From Polynucleobacter sp. AP-Capit-er-40B-B4 (GTDB lineage: Bacteria; Pseudomonadota; Gammaproteobacteria; Burkholderiales; Burkholderiaceae): DNA of 64,000 nt. Every line of letters begins with the position of its first letter. The first letter of the stretch is position 1. The stretch spans positions 166,607-230,606 of the forward strand of contig NZ_JACVOV010000003.1 in the NCBI RefSeq assembly GCF_018882245.1, in the 5' to 3' direction. Positions 1 through 11,390 of the stretch are shown piece after piece. Below the pieces are notes generated by a model, which ran no database searches, had not been told where the DNA came from, and was given only the letters and a program-made list of their open reading frames with translations. Position numbers and translations under genes: made by a program.

Positions 1-972
1 TTTAAATACCATCTCAAGAACTCTCCCATTAGCCTCTAATGAGCGAATGCGTCCTGGGAGCCACTCCAGGTCCTTCGCAAGCCAGATATCAACCTGTCGC
101 TTATAGGGGTCGTTTTCACGCTGCATCAGTGCATAGTGACGATTGATTGTCTTGCCCATACTTGGAATGTCATCTGACAGGGATTCGCCATAACTCTTGA
201 AATTCCACATCTCCAGAGTGTTGTAATCGACAACTGGAATGGATCGAATGCTCCCAGCTTCATCCATCTTGCTATCCCCATTCAATAGAGAGGCAAGCTG
301 AAACATAAGGCTAAAACGATCTTGTGTGCCTGGCAAAATGGTTGGAGTAAATTCGGGCTTTTCTGAAAAGTACATCTGCCCTTCCCCTTTGTCGTTTCGA
401 TCAAATCGAGAGTAGCGCGGTGCTTTCGTGCCACGCTGCGTCCAGTAAATGCTTGGCGCTATACCATAGGAGTCTACTGTTCCGCGTGATTCGAAGACGA
501 ACGGGCCAACAAATGCGTATGGAATGTTGATATATAGGCGATAGCTATTCCCTTCTACAATCCAATCAATCTCGCCGGTTTGATATTGCTGGCCATCGAC
601 ATACGTGTCGTAATAAATGATTCCCGATTCGGGCAATTTAAATGCAACTCCAGATTGATCACCATTTGCACCTAGATTTCCGTTGCCGCTTGCATTGACC
701 TCAGCTTGAGAGCTTGAAGATACATTTTGTTTCTCAGCCTTCTTTTTAGGAGCCCTAGACATTTGTATTTTCTTAGGCGGCTCTGTTTTTAGCTCCGTTC
801 TAATAATGAGATCTTCCGCAATAGGCTGGGGATCTTTAAATGAGAAAAACGGGATGCCAAAAAATAATACGAAATGCCCAACAATAGAAAGTAGCAGGGC
901 AGCAAGAAAAATTCGTAATGATTTAATTTTGGGGAAGTGAAGACCACTACCCCACCCTCTTACTAAACTCAG
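1..972 (-). CDS. DUF3108 domain protein, 3' end cut by window edge
   Basis: An open frame of 324 codons runs from about 972 to the left edge without a stop, so the C-terminus is missing. The N-terminus holds one strongly hydrophobic segment (LRIFLAALLLSIVGHFVLFF, about residues 17-36), then a Lys/Pro-rich linker and a long beta-rich domain (GIIYYDTYVDG, QTGEIDWIVEG, IPYAFVGPFVFESRG) typical of DUF3108, an envelope-associated family of unknown function common in Burkholderiales. No ATG, GTG or TTG lies in frame before the membrane segment. A CTG at 972-970 has GGAGGG six bases upstream and forms CTGA with the stop of the HNH gene, so I take it as the start. The first in-frame ATG, near 765, would remove the membrane anchor. 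The family call is fairly firm; the start is inferred. Confidence 0.75.
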   Translation of the reverse strand, partial: MSLVRGWGSGLHFPKIKSLRIFLAALLLSIVGHFVLFFGIPFFSFKDPQPIAEDLIIRTELKTEPPKKIQMSRAPKKKAEKQNVSSSSQAEVNASGNGNLGANGDQSGVAFKLPESGIIYYDTYVDGQQYQTGEIDWIVEGNSYRLYINIPYAFVGPFVFESRGTVDSYGIAPSIYWTQRGTKAPRYSRFDRNDKGEGQMYFSEKPEFTPTILPGTQDRFSLMFQLASLLNGDSKMDEAGSIRSIPVVDYNTLEMWNFKSYGESLSDDIPSMGKTINRHYALMQRENDPYKRQVDIWLAKDLEWLPGRIRSLEANGRVLEMVFK

Positions 973-1538
973 GACAAGCCCTCCAAAAGGCGGCTAGTTT
1001 TAGGGAGATTAGCTGCTAAAAAATCCATTTGATCGGCCAATATATTTCGCCCTTTAAGAATCATGTCTTCATAGAGACTTGGTAAATAGGGCGTATACAA
1101 CAAACCCATACCAGCCTGTTCTGGGGTTCGATTACCTTTTCTTTGATTGCATGGTCTGCAGGATATGACTAAATTCATCCAGCTATATTGACCACCACGA
1201 CTATTGGGAATGATGTGCTCTGCTTCCGCATGATTTTCATGTATGGCATCACCGCAATAAGCACATAAACCTTTATCCCGTTTATAGAGCTTATGCTTAG
1301 TGATGACAGGCACCACATCAAAGAGATTAATTTTTGCGCTGCCTTTCACCGCAATGATGGAGTGAAGTTCAATAACAGATTGCTGTCCAGTTGCGCGAGA
1401 AATGCCACCACGCATTTTGAATATAGGATCACCTAGAGTCCATAAGACACTGCTATCGGCATATTGCTTCGTAGCTTCTTCAGGATTTACCCAGCCCTGG
1501 GGAATTCCACCTGCGTCTAATTTCAAGATGCTCAGCAC
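969..1538 (-). CDS. HNH endonuclease family protein
   Basis: The 189-residue protein carries an HNH nuclease module in its middle: a zinc pair CAYC (about residue 92), the core AEHIIPNSRGG, and a second pair CRPC followed by NQRKGNRTP. This spacing is that of stand-alone HNH proteins of the McrA/5-methylcytosine type found in many chromosomes. The cellular role of this housekeeping type is not established. The start is GTG at 1538, with AAGGAG seven bases upstream. Its stop overlaps the presumed start of the DUF3108 gene, so the two are probably translated together. No phage or IS genes flank it, which argues against a mobile HNH. Confidence 0.85.
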   Translation of the reverse strand: MLSILKLDAGGIPQGWVNPEEATKQYADSSVLWTLGDPIFKMRGGISRATGQQSVIELHSIIAVKGSAKINLFDVVPVITKHKLYKRDKGLCAYCGDAIHENHAEAEHIIPNSRGGQYSWMNLVISCRPCNQRKGNRTPEQAGMGLLYTPYLPSLYEDMILKGRNILADQMDFLAANLPKTSRLLEGLS

Positions 1539-1620
1539 AAACTCTCCTTTCTAGACCGCATCGAGTGGATAACAGTCGTTTGGATCATCTTACAGAAGAA
1601 GATGGCTGCAATCAATCAAC

Positions 1621-2208
1621 CTATTTGGCAATGAACTTTAATACCCTTGGCAAATGTTCAGGGTAATCTGCAATTCCATGGTCGCTACCCTCAAGCACTA
1701 GTTGCTCGGCACCCTTATAAAAATCCACCATCTCATGCCAATCAAGAAGCTCATCCCCTTTGGCTGCCATCAAGAAATAACGGGAAGGATCGGTAATTGA
1801 TTCTACCTGTAGGGCTTTTAATTCAACAATATATTCTGGCCGAAAATCGTATGGCTCATCAGTATCGTAGGAAGTAAGTATGCCTACATGTGCTGCCAAC
1901 TCTCTGGGGGCTCTAACGGCAGGATTCAGTGCGACCGCTTTACATCCATACTTTTCTGCCAAGTAATTTGCATAGTAGCCACCCAAAGAAGATCCAATAA
2001 CCACCAGGCGATCATGCTGAGAGCTTGAAATGTACGCATTAACCATGTCCATGCTTGCCTTAGGAGAAGCTAAAAGTTGAGGGCAATACCACTCAATGGG
2101 TTTTTCTGAAGTAGACAAGGCTTTAATTGCGTCACCAGTCATAACTGCTTTACTTGAGCGCGGTGAAGAGCGAAAACCGTGAAGGTAAACGATTAAGGTT
2201 GAAGACAT
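1621..2208 (-). CDS. YqiA-like alpha/beta-hydrolase (UPF0227 esterase family)
   Basis: This 195-residue protein has the compact fold signature of YqiA/UPF0227 esterases. It starts with IVYLHGFRSSPRSSKA (oxyanion-hole HGF), has the nucleophile elbow GSSLGG near residue 73, an acidic residue in KGDELLDW, and the catalytic histidine in GSDHGIADYPEHL near the C-terminus. The order Ser-Asp-His and the short length match the family. The natural substrate is unknown; E. coli YqiA hydrolyses short acyl esters. It sits on minus between the hydroxypyruvate-isomerase-like gene and the HNH gene, with gaps of about 30 and 80 bases. Confidence 0.82.
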   Translation of the reverse strand: MSSTLIVYLHGFRSSPRSSKAVMTGDAIKALSTSEKPIEWYCPQLLASPKASMDMVNAYISSSQHDRLVVIGSSLGGYYANYLAEKYGCKAVALNPAVRAPRELAAHVGILTSYDTDEPYDFRPEYIVELKALQVESITDPSRYFLMAAKGDELLDWHEMVDFYKGAEQLVLEGSDHGIADYPEHLPRVLKFIAK

Positions 2209-2241
2209 ATGTAAGTCCTAGAGTGCATTGATTTATATTAA

Positions 2242-3018
2242 TTAATTGAGCGCTTTGATCCAACCCAATCCAGACTCAGTCTGATTTGCTGGCTTGTATT
2301 CGCAACCTATCCATCCTGCATAGCCAATCTTATCTAGCAACTTAAATAAGTGTGGGTAATTAATTTCGCCCGTACCAGGCTCATTTCGACCCGGATTATC
2401 AGCCAGTTGAATATGGGCAATCTTAGAAATATTTTTCTCTAGCGTTTTGCTAAGCTCACCCTCCATACGTTGTGCATGATAGATGTCATATTGGATATAT
2501 AAATTATCAGAACCAACTTCATTCAGGATATCTAATGCCTGCTCAGTCTTGGATAAATAAAAACCAGGAATGTCAAACGTATTAATCGGCTCAATAAGTA
2601 ATTTAATATTGGCTTTTTTAAGCTCGGCTGCAGCGTACTTTAAATTGGTAATAAATGTTTTTCGCAGCAATCCAGGATCAACTCCCTCGGGAGTTCTCCC
2701 TGCTAAACAATTGAGTTGGTTTACGCCAAGCACTGCTGCATATTCGATTGCCTTAGTGACACTACTCTGGAATACCTCTACACGATCCGGCAAACAAGCA
2801 ATCCCACGCTCTCCTGCATCCCAGTCTCCTGCCGGCAGATTATGAAGAACCAAGCGAAGATGATTTTGATCTAGCTGTTGGCGAATTTCATGAGCCGAGT
2901 ATGCATATGGAAAGAGAAACTCCACCGCCTGAAATCCTGAATTAGCAGCTTTCTCAAAGCGCTCCATAAAAGGATATTCATTAAATAGCATGGTCAGATT
3001 GGCTGCAAACTGGGGCAT
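2242..3018 (-). CDS. hyi: hydroxypyruvate isomerase-like TIM-barrel protein
   Basis: This 258-residue protein belongs to the xylose-isomerase-like TIM-barrel family and resembles hydroxypyruvate isomerase (hydroxypyruvate to tartronate semialdehyde, glyoxylate/glycerate pathway). Visible family features are the N-terminal MPQFAANLTMLFNE, LHNLPAGDWDAGERGIAC, the putative metal/catalytic residues in LLIEPIN, IQYDIYH and GCEYKP, and GTGEINY. I start at ATG 3018 because AAAGGA lies just upstream and the protein then begins with the conserved MPQFAANL; an ATG 45 bases further up is also in frame. No glyoxylate carboligase or tartronate semialdehyde reductase gene is adjacent, so the physiological reaction is inferred from family only. 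Confidence 0.82.
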   Translation of the reverse strand: MPQFAANLTMLFNEYPFMERFEKAANSGFQAVEFLFPYAYSAHEIRQQLDQNHLRLVLHNLPAGDWDAGERGIACLPDRVEVFQSSVTKAIEYAAVLGVNQLNCLAGRTPEGVDPGLLRKTFITNLKYAAAELKKANIKLLIEPINTFDIPGFYLSKTEQALDILNEVGSDNLYIQYDIYHAQRMEGELSKTLEKNISKIAHIQLADNPGRNEPGTGEINYPHLFKLLDKIGYAGWIGCEYKPANQTESGLGWIKALN

Positions 3019-3171
3019 TTCACATCCTTTAGAATGAATTAACGTACTGGTTGATCTTAACAAACCCTCAGCAGCTCAGTCTTGCAGAGGTGTATACCCT
3101 TTTATAGCTCTAATTTGCTTTCAAATAGGCTAAGATTGAATTTAGTAGTTATTTAAATAAGGAAAACTAAT

Positions 3172-3771
3172 ATGAAATTCGCCCCGATTGCTATGATGCT
3201 TGCTGTGTTTTTCGCAGGAACAACGGCAGTTAATGCCCAGTCTCCCTCTACAGCTGGTTCCACCAAGCCAGTTGTTATCGATGCAGCTGTTACCGATAAT
3301 GTCTATCAGCTCTATGAAGGTGAAGTCGTTAAGGTGGATAAAAAAACCCGCACAATTACATTTAAAAACAAAGAAGGCGAATCTAAATTTGTGGCTGGTC
3401 CAGATATTAAGAATTTTGACCAAATCAAAAAAGGCGACCGCGTTAACGTTAATTATGAGTTGGCTGTAGCTATTGAATTAATTAAAACTAAGAGTGATGG
3501 TGTTCGTTCCAAGGTAGAAACCAATACAGTTACCAAATCAAAAGCAAGCGAAAAACCTTCTGAAACAATTACCAACCAGACAACCATCATTGCCGATATT
3601 GTCGAGGTAAATCGTGAGAAGAAGTTGGTTTCCGTTAAGGGGCCAAGCGGCAAGATCACTGCTGTAACCGTAAAGAATCCCGCCCTATTAGCTGATGTCA
3701 AAGTCGGTGAGCAAGTAAAGGTGATTTACTTTGATGCAATGGCTGCATCAATTACTACGCCTAAGAAGTAA
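3172..3771 (+). CDS. secreted protein with two repeated beta-rich domains, function unknown
   Basis: The 199-residue product begins with a clear signal peptide (MKFAPIAMMLAVFFAGTTAVNA, cleavage likely before Gln) and should be periplasmic. The mature part holds two copies of a domain of about 55 residues, at about 49-104 and 140-194, joined by a Lys/Thr/Ser-rich linker. Both copies follow the plan V-x-x-V-(D/N)-(4-6)-(T/V)-(V/F)-K-(G/N)...K-x-G-(D/E)-x-V-x-V-x-Y-x-x-A-x-A-x-x-I. This pattern suggests a small barrel, but I do not recognise an assigned function. AAGGA lies 9 bases before the ATG. It is a lone plus-strand gene between minus-strand genes and ends at a strong two-way terminator. 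Confidence 0.8.
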   Translation: MKFAPIAMMLAVFFAGTTAVNAQSPSTAGSTKPVVIDAAVTDNVYQLYEGEVVKVDKKTRTITFKNKEGESKFVAGPDIKNFDQIKKGDRVNVNYELAVAIELIKTKSDGVRSKVETNTVTKSKASEKPSETITNQTTIIADIVEVNREKKLVSVKGPSGKITAVTVKNPALLADVKVGEQVKVIYFDAMAASITTPKK

Positions 3772-3820
3772 GATCTATATCTCATTCTTTGAGTTAATCA
3801 AAGAATTAAAGTAATAAAAA

Positions 3821-3846
3821 AAAGCCCCCTATTAAGGGGGCTTTTT
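3821..3846. terminator. bidirectional rho-independent terminator
   Basis: Perfect stem AGCCCCC (3823-3829) / GGGGGCT (3836-3842) with a 6-base loop, an A run on the left and a T run on the right. It therefore works in both directions, ending the plus-strand secreted-protein gene and the minus-strand tRNA transcript. Confidence 0.9.
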
Positions 3847-3854
3847 AATTGTCT

Positions 3855-3931
3855 TGGCGGAACGGACGGGACTCGAACCCGCGACCCTCGGCGTGACAGG
3901 CCGATATTCTAACCAACTGAACTACCGCTCC
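3855..3931 (-). tRNA. tRNA-Asp (anticodon GTC)
   Basis: A 77-nt cloverleaf starting GGAGCGG and ending CCGTTCCGCCA, with the CCA end encoded. The anticodon loop is CTGTCAC between CGGC/GCCG arms, and the T arm contains GGTTCGAGTCC. It is last in the Ala-Glu-Asp series before the terminator. Confidence 0.96.
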
Positions 3932-3984
3932 AAAATACATCGAGTAACGCAACATCATACATCTTTACAACTACCAGAAGAATC

Positions 3985-4060
3985 TGGCGTCCCCAGGGGG
4001 ATTCGAACCCCCGTACTCACCGTGAAAGGGTGATGTCCTAGGCCTCTAGACGATGGGGAC
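3985..4060 (-). tRNA. tRNA-Glu (anticodon TTC)
   Basis: A 76-nt cloverleaf starting GTCCCCA and ending TGGGGACGCCA, with CCA encoded. The anticodon arm is CACCC-TTTCAC-GGTG with TTC central, and the T loop is GGTTCGAATCC. It lies just downstream of gltX, which encodes its own synthetase. Confidence 0.96.
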
Positions 4061-4092
4061 CTGGACTACAACAAAATACTATTTTAAATGCT

Positions 4093-4168
<76 letters not shown>

Positions 4169-4182
4169 GAATTCTCGCGATA

Positions 4183-4210
4183 AAACTACAAGACACTCAA
4201 AACAATCCAA
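4183..4210 (-). promoter_or_regulatory. candidate promoter for the tRNA-Ala-Glu-Asp run
   Basis: On minus, TTGGAT (4210-4205) and TAGTTT (4188-4183) are 16 bases apart and are followed by a GC-rich TATCGCG stretch, as in stable-RNA promoters. This is inferred from spacing only. The tRNAs could also be read through from gltX. Confidence 0.4.
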
Positions 4211-4246
4211 GATTTTATCCTATTTTTGTGCAGGTGCGCAAATTCT

Positions 4247-5644
4247 CTAGTGGATGACCTTGGAGAGCCTTTGGATAGCCTCTTCTTTGCCCAATACCAC
4301 CAGTACAGAATCAATCGCCGGAGTTTGGGTGGTAGCAAATAAAGCGTATCTAACTGGCATAGCCAAAGCTGGCATTTTGAGTTGATGCTGGGCTAAAACC
4401 TGCTTAAATGCAGCGGCAAATCCCTCTTTTGTTGGCTCTGCCGATGAAATGGCGCTAACCAAATCTTTTAATGCGGGAACCACTAATTCAGAGATATTTT
4501 CTTTGATTTGATCTGCACTTAAATTAGGAGGCGGCAAATAAAACAGCTTTGCCCCCTCTGCAATTTCAATCAAAGTATTTGCACGATCTTTTAGTAGACC
4601 CACTACCTTTACAAAATCTGGTCCTGATTCAGTATCAATACCTAAGTCATGAGCAAAAGGCTTTGTGGCTGCCGCTAATTTCTCGGGATCTTCGCTTTGA
4701 ATATATTGATGGTTAAGCCACAGTAATTTTTCTGGGTTATGTTGCGCCGGAGATCGCCCTAAACTTTCTAAATCAAACCAGCCGACAAATTGCTCTTTAG
4801 TGAAGACTTCGGCATCGCCATGCGACCATCCGAGGCGCGCTAAATAATTAAGAATGGCTTCAGGCAGATAGCCTGCTTTCTGGTAATCACGAACGCTCAT
4901 TGCACCATTGCGCTTACTCATCTTCTCGCCGGAATCATTGAGAACTGTTGGCAAATGAGCGTAAACAGGTGGCACGCCACCTAGTGCTTTCATGATATTG
5001 ATCTGTCTAGGGGTGTTATTGACGTGATCATCGCCACGAATAACGTGGGTAATCTTCATATCCATATCGTCAATCACAACACAGAAATTGTAGGTTGGCG
5101 TTCCATCAGGTCTTGCAATCACTAAGTCGTCTAACTCATCATTGCTAATCTCAATTTGACCTTTAACCGCATCATTCCATATCACTGAGCCGCCAATAGG
5201 ATTTTTAAAGCGAATAACGGGGTTTACACCCTCTGGCACAGGAGGCAATGTTTTGCCAGGCTCAGGTCTCCAAAGGCCGTTATAACGTGGCTTTTCTTTA
5301 TTAGCCATTTGTTGATCACGCAATTGGTTAAGCTCTTCCTCGCTCATATAGCATGGGTAAGCCAATCCAGATTCGAGCATCTGCATTACAACTTCGCGAT
5401 ATCGATCAATCCTCTGCATTTGATAAATAGGGCCTTCATCTAAATCTAGACCCAACCATGCCATGCCTTCGATAATGACATCTACAGCCTCTTGAGTGGA
5501 GCGCTCAAGGTCGGTATCTTCAATCCGAAGAATGAAGTCTCCTTTATTGTGTCGCGCAAAAGCCCATGGATAGAGCGCGCTACGAAGATTTCCCAGATGA
5601 ATAAAGCCCGTGGGACTTGGGGCGAAACGTGTACGAATATGCAT
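4247..5644 (-). CDS. gltX: glutamate--tRNA ligase
   Basis: Charges tRNA-Glu with glutamate in the cytosol. The class I signature is complete: [17 protein letters not shown] near the N-terminus (HIGH equivalent) and KMSKRNG around residue 247, with IRFKNPIGG and [14 protein letters not shown] between them. The length of 465 residues is normal for a bacterial GluRS. I start at ATG 5644 ([11 protein letters not shown]); another ATG 9 bases upstream is in frame, and neither has a strong Shine-Dalgarno. The three tRNA genes just downstream, including tRNA-Glu, share the strand and may be co-transcribed. Confidence 0.96.
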   Translation of the reverse strand: MHIRTRFAPSPTGFIHLGNLRSALYPWAFARHNKGDFILRIEDTDLERSTQEAVDVIIEGMAWLGLDLDEGPIYQMQRIDRYREVVMQMLESGLAYPCYMSEEELNQLRDQQMANKEKPRYNGLWRPEPGKTLPPVPEGVNPVIRFKNPIGGSVIWNDAVKGQIEISNDELDDLVIARPDGTPTYNFCVVIDDMDMKITHVIRGDDHVNNTPRQINIMKALGGVPPVYAHLPTVLNDSGEKMSKRNGAMSVRDYQKAGYLPEAILNYLARLGWSHGDAEVFTKEQFVGWFDLESLGRSPAQHNPEKLLWLNHQYIQSEDPEKLAAATKPFAHDLGIDTESGPDFVKVVGLLKDRANTLIEIAEGAKLFYLPPPNLSADQIKENISELVVPALKDLVSAISSAEPTKEGFAAAFKQVLAQHQLKMPALAMPVRYALFATTQTPAIDSVLVVLGKEEAIQRLSKVIH

Positions 5645-5709
5645 AAAACACATTATCTCAGGTCGTGCTTCAAATGACTAAAACCCAAAAAAAGTGGATA
5701 CTTTGACAT

Positions 5710-6675
5710 ATGAATGAATTACTTGTATTTATGTGTGATGGCGCCCCAGTGAGGGGAGAAATTGTCTCTATTGGTAGCGCTTGGCAGGCTGTTTTAGAGC
5801 GCCGAAATGACCCTCCTGCTGTCCGTCGAATTTTGGGGGATTTTGTGGGCGCAGCCACTTTATTGAGCGCTAGCCTCAAGTTTGATGGCACCCTCATTAT
5901 TCAAGCCCAAAGCAAGGGCCCTATTCAGCTCTTGGTCGTCGAATGCAAGTCTGATTTATCAATGAGGGCTACTGTGAAGCTGTCTGTAGACCCCTCCGAA
6001 ATTAAACCTGATGCAACTCTCGCTGAACTATTGGATGTCAGTCAGAGTGGACGGCTTGTTATTACTCTAGACCCTGCTGATCGCGAACCTGGACAGGCAC
6101 CATATCAAGGTATTGTGGCCTTACAAGACCATCAAGGAGCAGTCATAAAGCCAGTCTCTAGTGCTGCAGAAGCTATTGCGCTCTATATGCAAAATTCTGA
6201 GCAGCTGGACACCAGGATTTGGCTTGCGTCGAGTGATACCCAGGTTGGTGGCTTGCTTCTGCAGCGCCTACCAAACTCAGGTGGACATGCTCACCTGGAT
6301 CCTCAGATTGCTGCGGAAGGATGGTCACGCATTCAAGCCCTTGGCGAAACAATTACCAATGAAGAGTTGTTATCGCTTCCGCCAGAGACTATTTTAAGAC
6401 GTCTATTTTTGGAAGAGTCTGCTGAAAACGGTGTACGAAGCTTCCCTGCCCGTCCTATTCGGTTTTCTTGCAGATGCTCACGCAGTAAGGTGGCTGATAT
6501 CTTGCGCATGCTTGGTGAGGAAGAAGTTCAGAGCATTCTTGAGGAACAAGGCGCCGTTGAAACTGTTTGTGATTTTTGTGCTAAGCCTTATCGCTTTGAT
6601 GCGGTTGATTGTCTACAGGTATTTAAAACGGATTTATTGAGTGATGCAACAAGGCCACCTTCTAGCGGCCACTGA
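5710..6675 (+). CDS. hslO: Hsp33 redox-regulated chaperone
   Basis: A holdase chaperone activated by oxidation and unfolding in the cytosol. The N-terminal domain shows VGAATLLSASLKFDGTLIIQ and GPIQLLVVEC. The C-terminal redox switch has the four zinc-binding cysteines as CRC (about residue 255) and CDFC (about 289), followed by KPYRFDAVDC. At 321 residues it is slightly longer than the E. coli protein. No good Shine-Dalgarno precedes the ATG. It runs convergent to ftsB with a 10-base gap and no visible hairpin terminator. Confidence 0.95.
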   Translation: MNELLVFMCDGAPVRGEIVSIGSAWQAVLERRNDPPAVRRILGDFVGAATLLSASLKFDGTLIIQAQSKGPIQLLVVECKSDLSMRATVKLSVDPSEIKPDATLAELLDVSQSGRLVITLDPADREPGQAPYQGIVALQDHQGAVIKPVSSAAEAIALYMQNSEQLDTRIWLASSDTQVGGLLLQRLPNSGGHAHLDPQIAAEGWSRIQALGETITNEELLSLPPETILRRLFLEESAENGVRSFPARPIRFSCRCSRSKVADILRMLGEEEVQSILEEQGAVETVCDFCAKPYRFDAVDCLQVFKTDLLSDATRPPSSGH

Positions 6676-6685
6676 GAACATCGAC

Positions 6686-6991
6686 TTACTGTTTTGTAGC
6701 TTTAGCGTCGCCTGATTTATCTGCAGGCAGAATTTGCACAAAGAACTCACCTTCTTTAATGAGGCCATGCTCAACACGGGCACGCTCTTCAATTGCACGG
6801 GTGCCGTCCTTTAAATCTTTTACATCTCCAGCCAACTTGGCATTGCGCAAGGCTAAGAGGCTATTTTTAGCCTCTTGAAGCTCTACTTGCCGCTCCATCT
6901 CGTATACCTTAAGCCATCCACCCTTACCCAGCCAAAGCGGGTACTGGATTGCTATTAGCAATACCAGCATGGAGTAGATAACTATACGCAT
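6686..6991 (-). CDS. ftsB: cell division protein FtsB
   Basis: A short bitopic divisome protein that forms the FtsQ-FtsB-FtsL complex. The 101-residue sequence has one N-terminal membrane segment ([20 protein letters not shown]), then a coiled-coil region (residues about 33-75) with [14 protein letters not shown], then the conserved [22 protein letters not shown]. The position directly after eno is conserved across beta- and gammaproteobacteria and supports the call. It lies 18 bases after eno and is probably the last gene of the pyrG-kdsA-eno-ftsB transcript. Confidence 0.93.
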   Translation of the reverse strand: MRIVIYSMLVLLIAIQYPLWLGKGGWLKVYEMERQVELQEAKNSLLALRNAKLAGDVKDLKDGTRAIEERARVEHGLIKEGEFFVQILPADKSGDAKATKQ

Positions 6992-7009
6992 CGCTATTAA
7001 ATCTTAAGA

Positions 7010-8332
<1,323 letters not shown>

Positions 8333-8347
8333 CTAATTTACTAAGAG

Positions 8348-9211
8348 TTACTTAAAGCTGTCTTCTAAAAAAGATCCGGTCGATTTAACAACGTCATCAA
8401 TCGCGACCAATGATGCGAGCAATTCTTTCATGCGATCTAGTGGAACAGCATTAGGGCCATCAGATAATGCCTTGGCAGGATCTGGATGTGTTTCCATAAA
8501 AAGCCCGCTGATACCAACAGCAACAGCGGCACGAGCTAAAACTGGCACGAATTCTCTTTGACCACCGCTAGAACTTCCTTGACCACCCGGTAACTGAACT
8601 GAATGCGTTGCATCAAAAACAACTGGCGCCTTAGATTCGCGCAAAATTGCCAAGCTGCGCATATCAGAAACGAGGTTGTTATATCCAAAAGATGCGCCAC
8701 GCTCACAAACCATAAATTGGTCTGGAAGGTTTTTTTCTAATGCTGCAGCACGGGCCTTTTCAATCACGTTCAGCATCTCGTGCGGAGAAAGGAATTGACC
8801 TTTTTTGAAATTCACTGGCTTGCCACTCTGAGCACAGGCGCGAATGAAATCGGTCTGCCTACATAGAAACGCTGGTGTCTGCAATACATCTACAACACTA
8901 GCAACAGCTTCGATTTCGCTGATGTCATGAACATCCGTCAGAACTGATACACCAATCTGTTTCTTAACCTTAGCCAGAATCTCCAAACCCTTTTCCATTC
9001 CCAAACCACGGAATGATGTACCGGATGAACGGTTAGCTTTATCAAATGAAGACTTATAGATAAATGGAATCTTTAAAGTAGCAGTGATTTCTTTTAATTG
9101 GCCTGCAATATCAATGGCGGATTGCTCGGACTCAATGACACAAGGCCCGGCAATTAAAAAGAAGCGGCGATCTAAACCCACGTCATAGCCGCATAGCTTA
9201 AATGTGCTCAT
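8348..9211 (-). CDS. kdsA: 3-deoxy-8-phosphooctulonate synthase (KDO-8-P synthase)
   Basis: Condenses arabinose 5-phosphate with phosphoenolpyruvate to make KDO 8-phosphate for the lipopolysaccharide core. Family motifs are [11 protein letters not shown] at the start, [42 protein letters not shown] and [24 protein letters not shown]. Length 287 residues is typical. AAAGGA lies 7 bases before ATG. The gene follows pyrG by 9 bases and precedes eno by 51, an order conserved in betaproteobacteria. Confidence 0.97.
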   Translation of the reverse strand: MSTFKLCGYDVGLDRRFFLIAGPCVIESEQSAIDIAGQLKEITATLKIPFIYKSSFDKANRSSGTSFRGLGMEKGLEILAKVKKQIGVSVLTDVHDISEIEAVASVVDVLQTPAFLCRQTDFIRACAQSGKPVNFKKGQFLSPHEMLNVIEKARAAALEKNLPDQFMVCERGASFGYNNLVSDMRSLAILRESKAPVVFDATHSVQLPGGQGSSSGGQREFVPVLARAAVAVGISGLFMETHPDPAKALSDGPNAVPLDRMKELLASLVAIDDVVKSTGSFLEDSFK

Positions 9212-9220
9212 ATTTTTCCT

Positions 9221-10885
<1,665 letters not shown>

Positions 10886-10907
10886 TTAAGCTCTGTTGGA
10901 AAAAGTA

Positions 10908-10937
10908 ATTATAACGACAGAGGGTCACCCAGGACAA
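10908..10937 (-). promoter_or_regulatory. candidate sigma-70 promoter for pyrG-kdsA-eno-ftsB
   Basis: On minus, TTGTCC (10937-10932) and a perfect TATAAT (10913-10908) are separated by 18 bases, about 26 bases before the pyrG ATG. This is seen by inspection only. Confidence 0.55.
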
Positions 10938-10993
10938 AACTGAAAATCTGTAATATGGGGTTTCTCCCGCAAATTAACCCATTTCTTGACCCC

Positions 10994-11182
10994 ATGCGCC
11001 TTTTATTCGCCGTACTACTTACACTGCTCTCCCTTTTCTATTTCTTGCCTTTTTCCATTGCATTTAATAAGAAAAGAGCTAACTCTGGTGCCATCTTTGC
11101 CTTAAATCTGTTCCTGGGCTGGTCGCTGGTTGGTTGGGTAGTCGCCTTAGTTTGGGCCATGAAGGAAGAGGAAGTCCTTTAA
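10994..11182 (+). CDS. small membrane protein of the superinfection-immunity (Imm_superinfect) family
   Basis: A protein of 62 residues (75 if the ATG at 10955 is used) with two hydrophobic segments: LLFAVLLTLLSLFYFLPFSIAF and NLFLGWSLVGWVVALVWAM, joined by a basic loop NKKRANSGA. The block AIFALNLFLGWSLVGWVVALVWA matches the domain first described in phage T4 Imm-like proteins and now known in many chromosomes without phage. It is expected in the inner membrane; its role here is unknown. Neither start has a clear ribosome site. A TGTAAT -10-like sequence sits just before 10955, which favours the downstream start. Confidence 0.72.
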   Translation: MRLLFAVLLTLLSLFYFLPFSIAFNKKRANSGAIFALNLFLGWSLVGWVVALVWAMKEEEVL

Positions 11183-11288
11183 TAAGGAACTGAATGCCCT
11201 AGGTCACCCCTATGAAATATAGGAATTCTTCCGTAAAAACCCTAATATTTTCAATAATTTAGCGTTTTAAGGGCAAATTGGCTATTCA

Positions 11289-11306
11289 AAGTCTTATATA
11301 AGACTT
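11289..11306. promoter_or_regulatory. perfect 18-bp palindrome upstream of acnB, candidate operator
   Basis: AAGTCTTATATAAGACTT is a perfect inverted repeat ending 84 bases before the acnB ATG. A TATAAT hexamer lies at 11318-11323, so the palindrome would cover the -35 region of that promoter. No T run follows, so it is not a terminator. A regulator of central carbon genes is a reasonable guess; which protein binds is unknown. Confidence 0.6.
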
Positions 11307-11317
11307 AAATAAATAAC

Positions 11318-11323
11318 TATAAT
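11318..11323 (+). promoter_or_regulatory. candidate -10 box of acnB promoter
   Basis: TATAAT 67 bases before the acnB ATG. The -35 region at 11295-11300 is not consensus and lies inside the palindrome, which fits a regulated promoter. Confidence 0.45.
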
Positions 11324-11390
11324 CTGATTAATCGGGAGAAAATTCCCTTTTGGCCTTTCTATTGACCACTTTTACCTCATAGGAAACACA

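Noticed and set aside
969..1538. HNH gene as a mobile intron or homing endonuclease
   Set aside because: No interrupted gene, intron structure, IS or phage genes nearby; it fits the stand-alone chromosomal HNH type.
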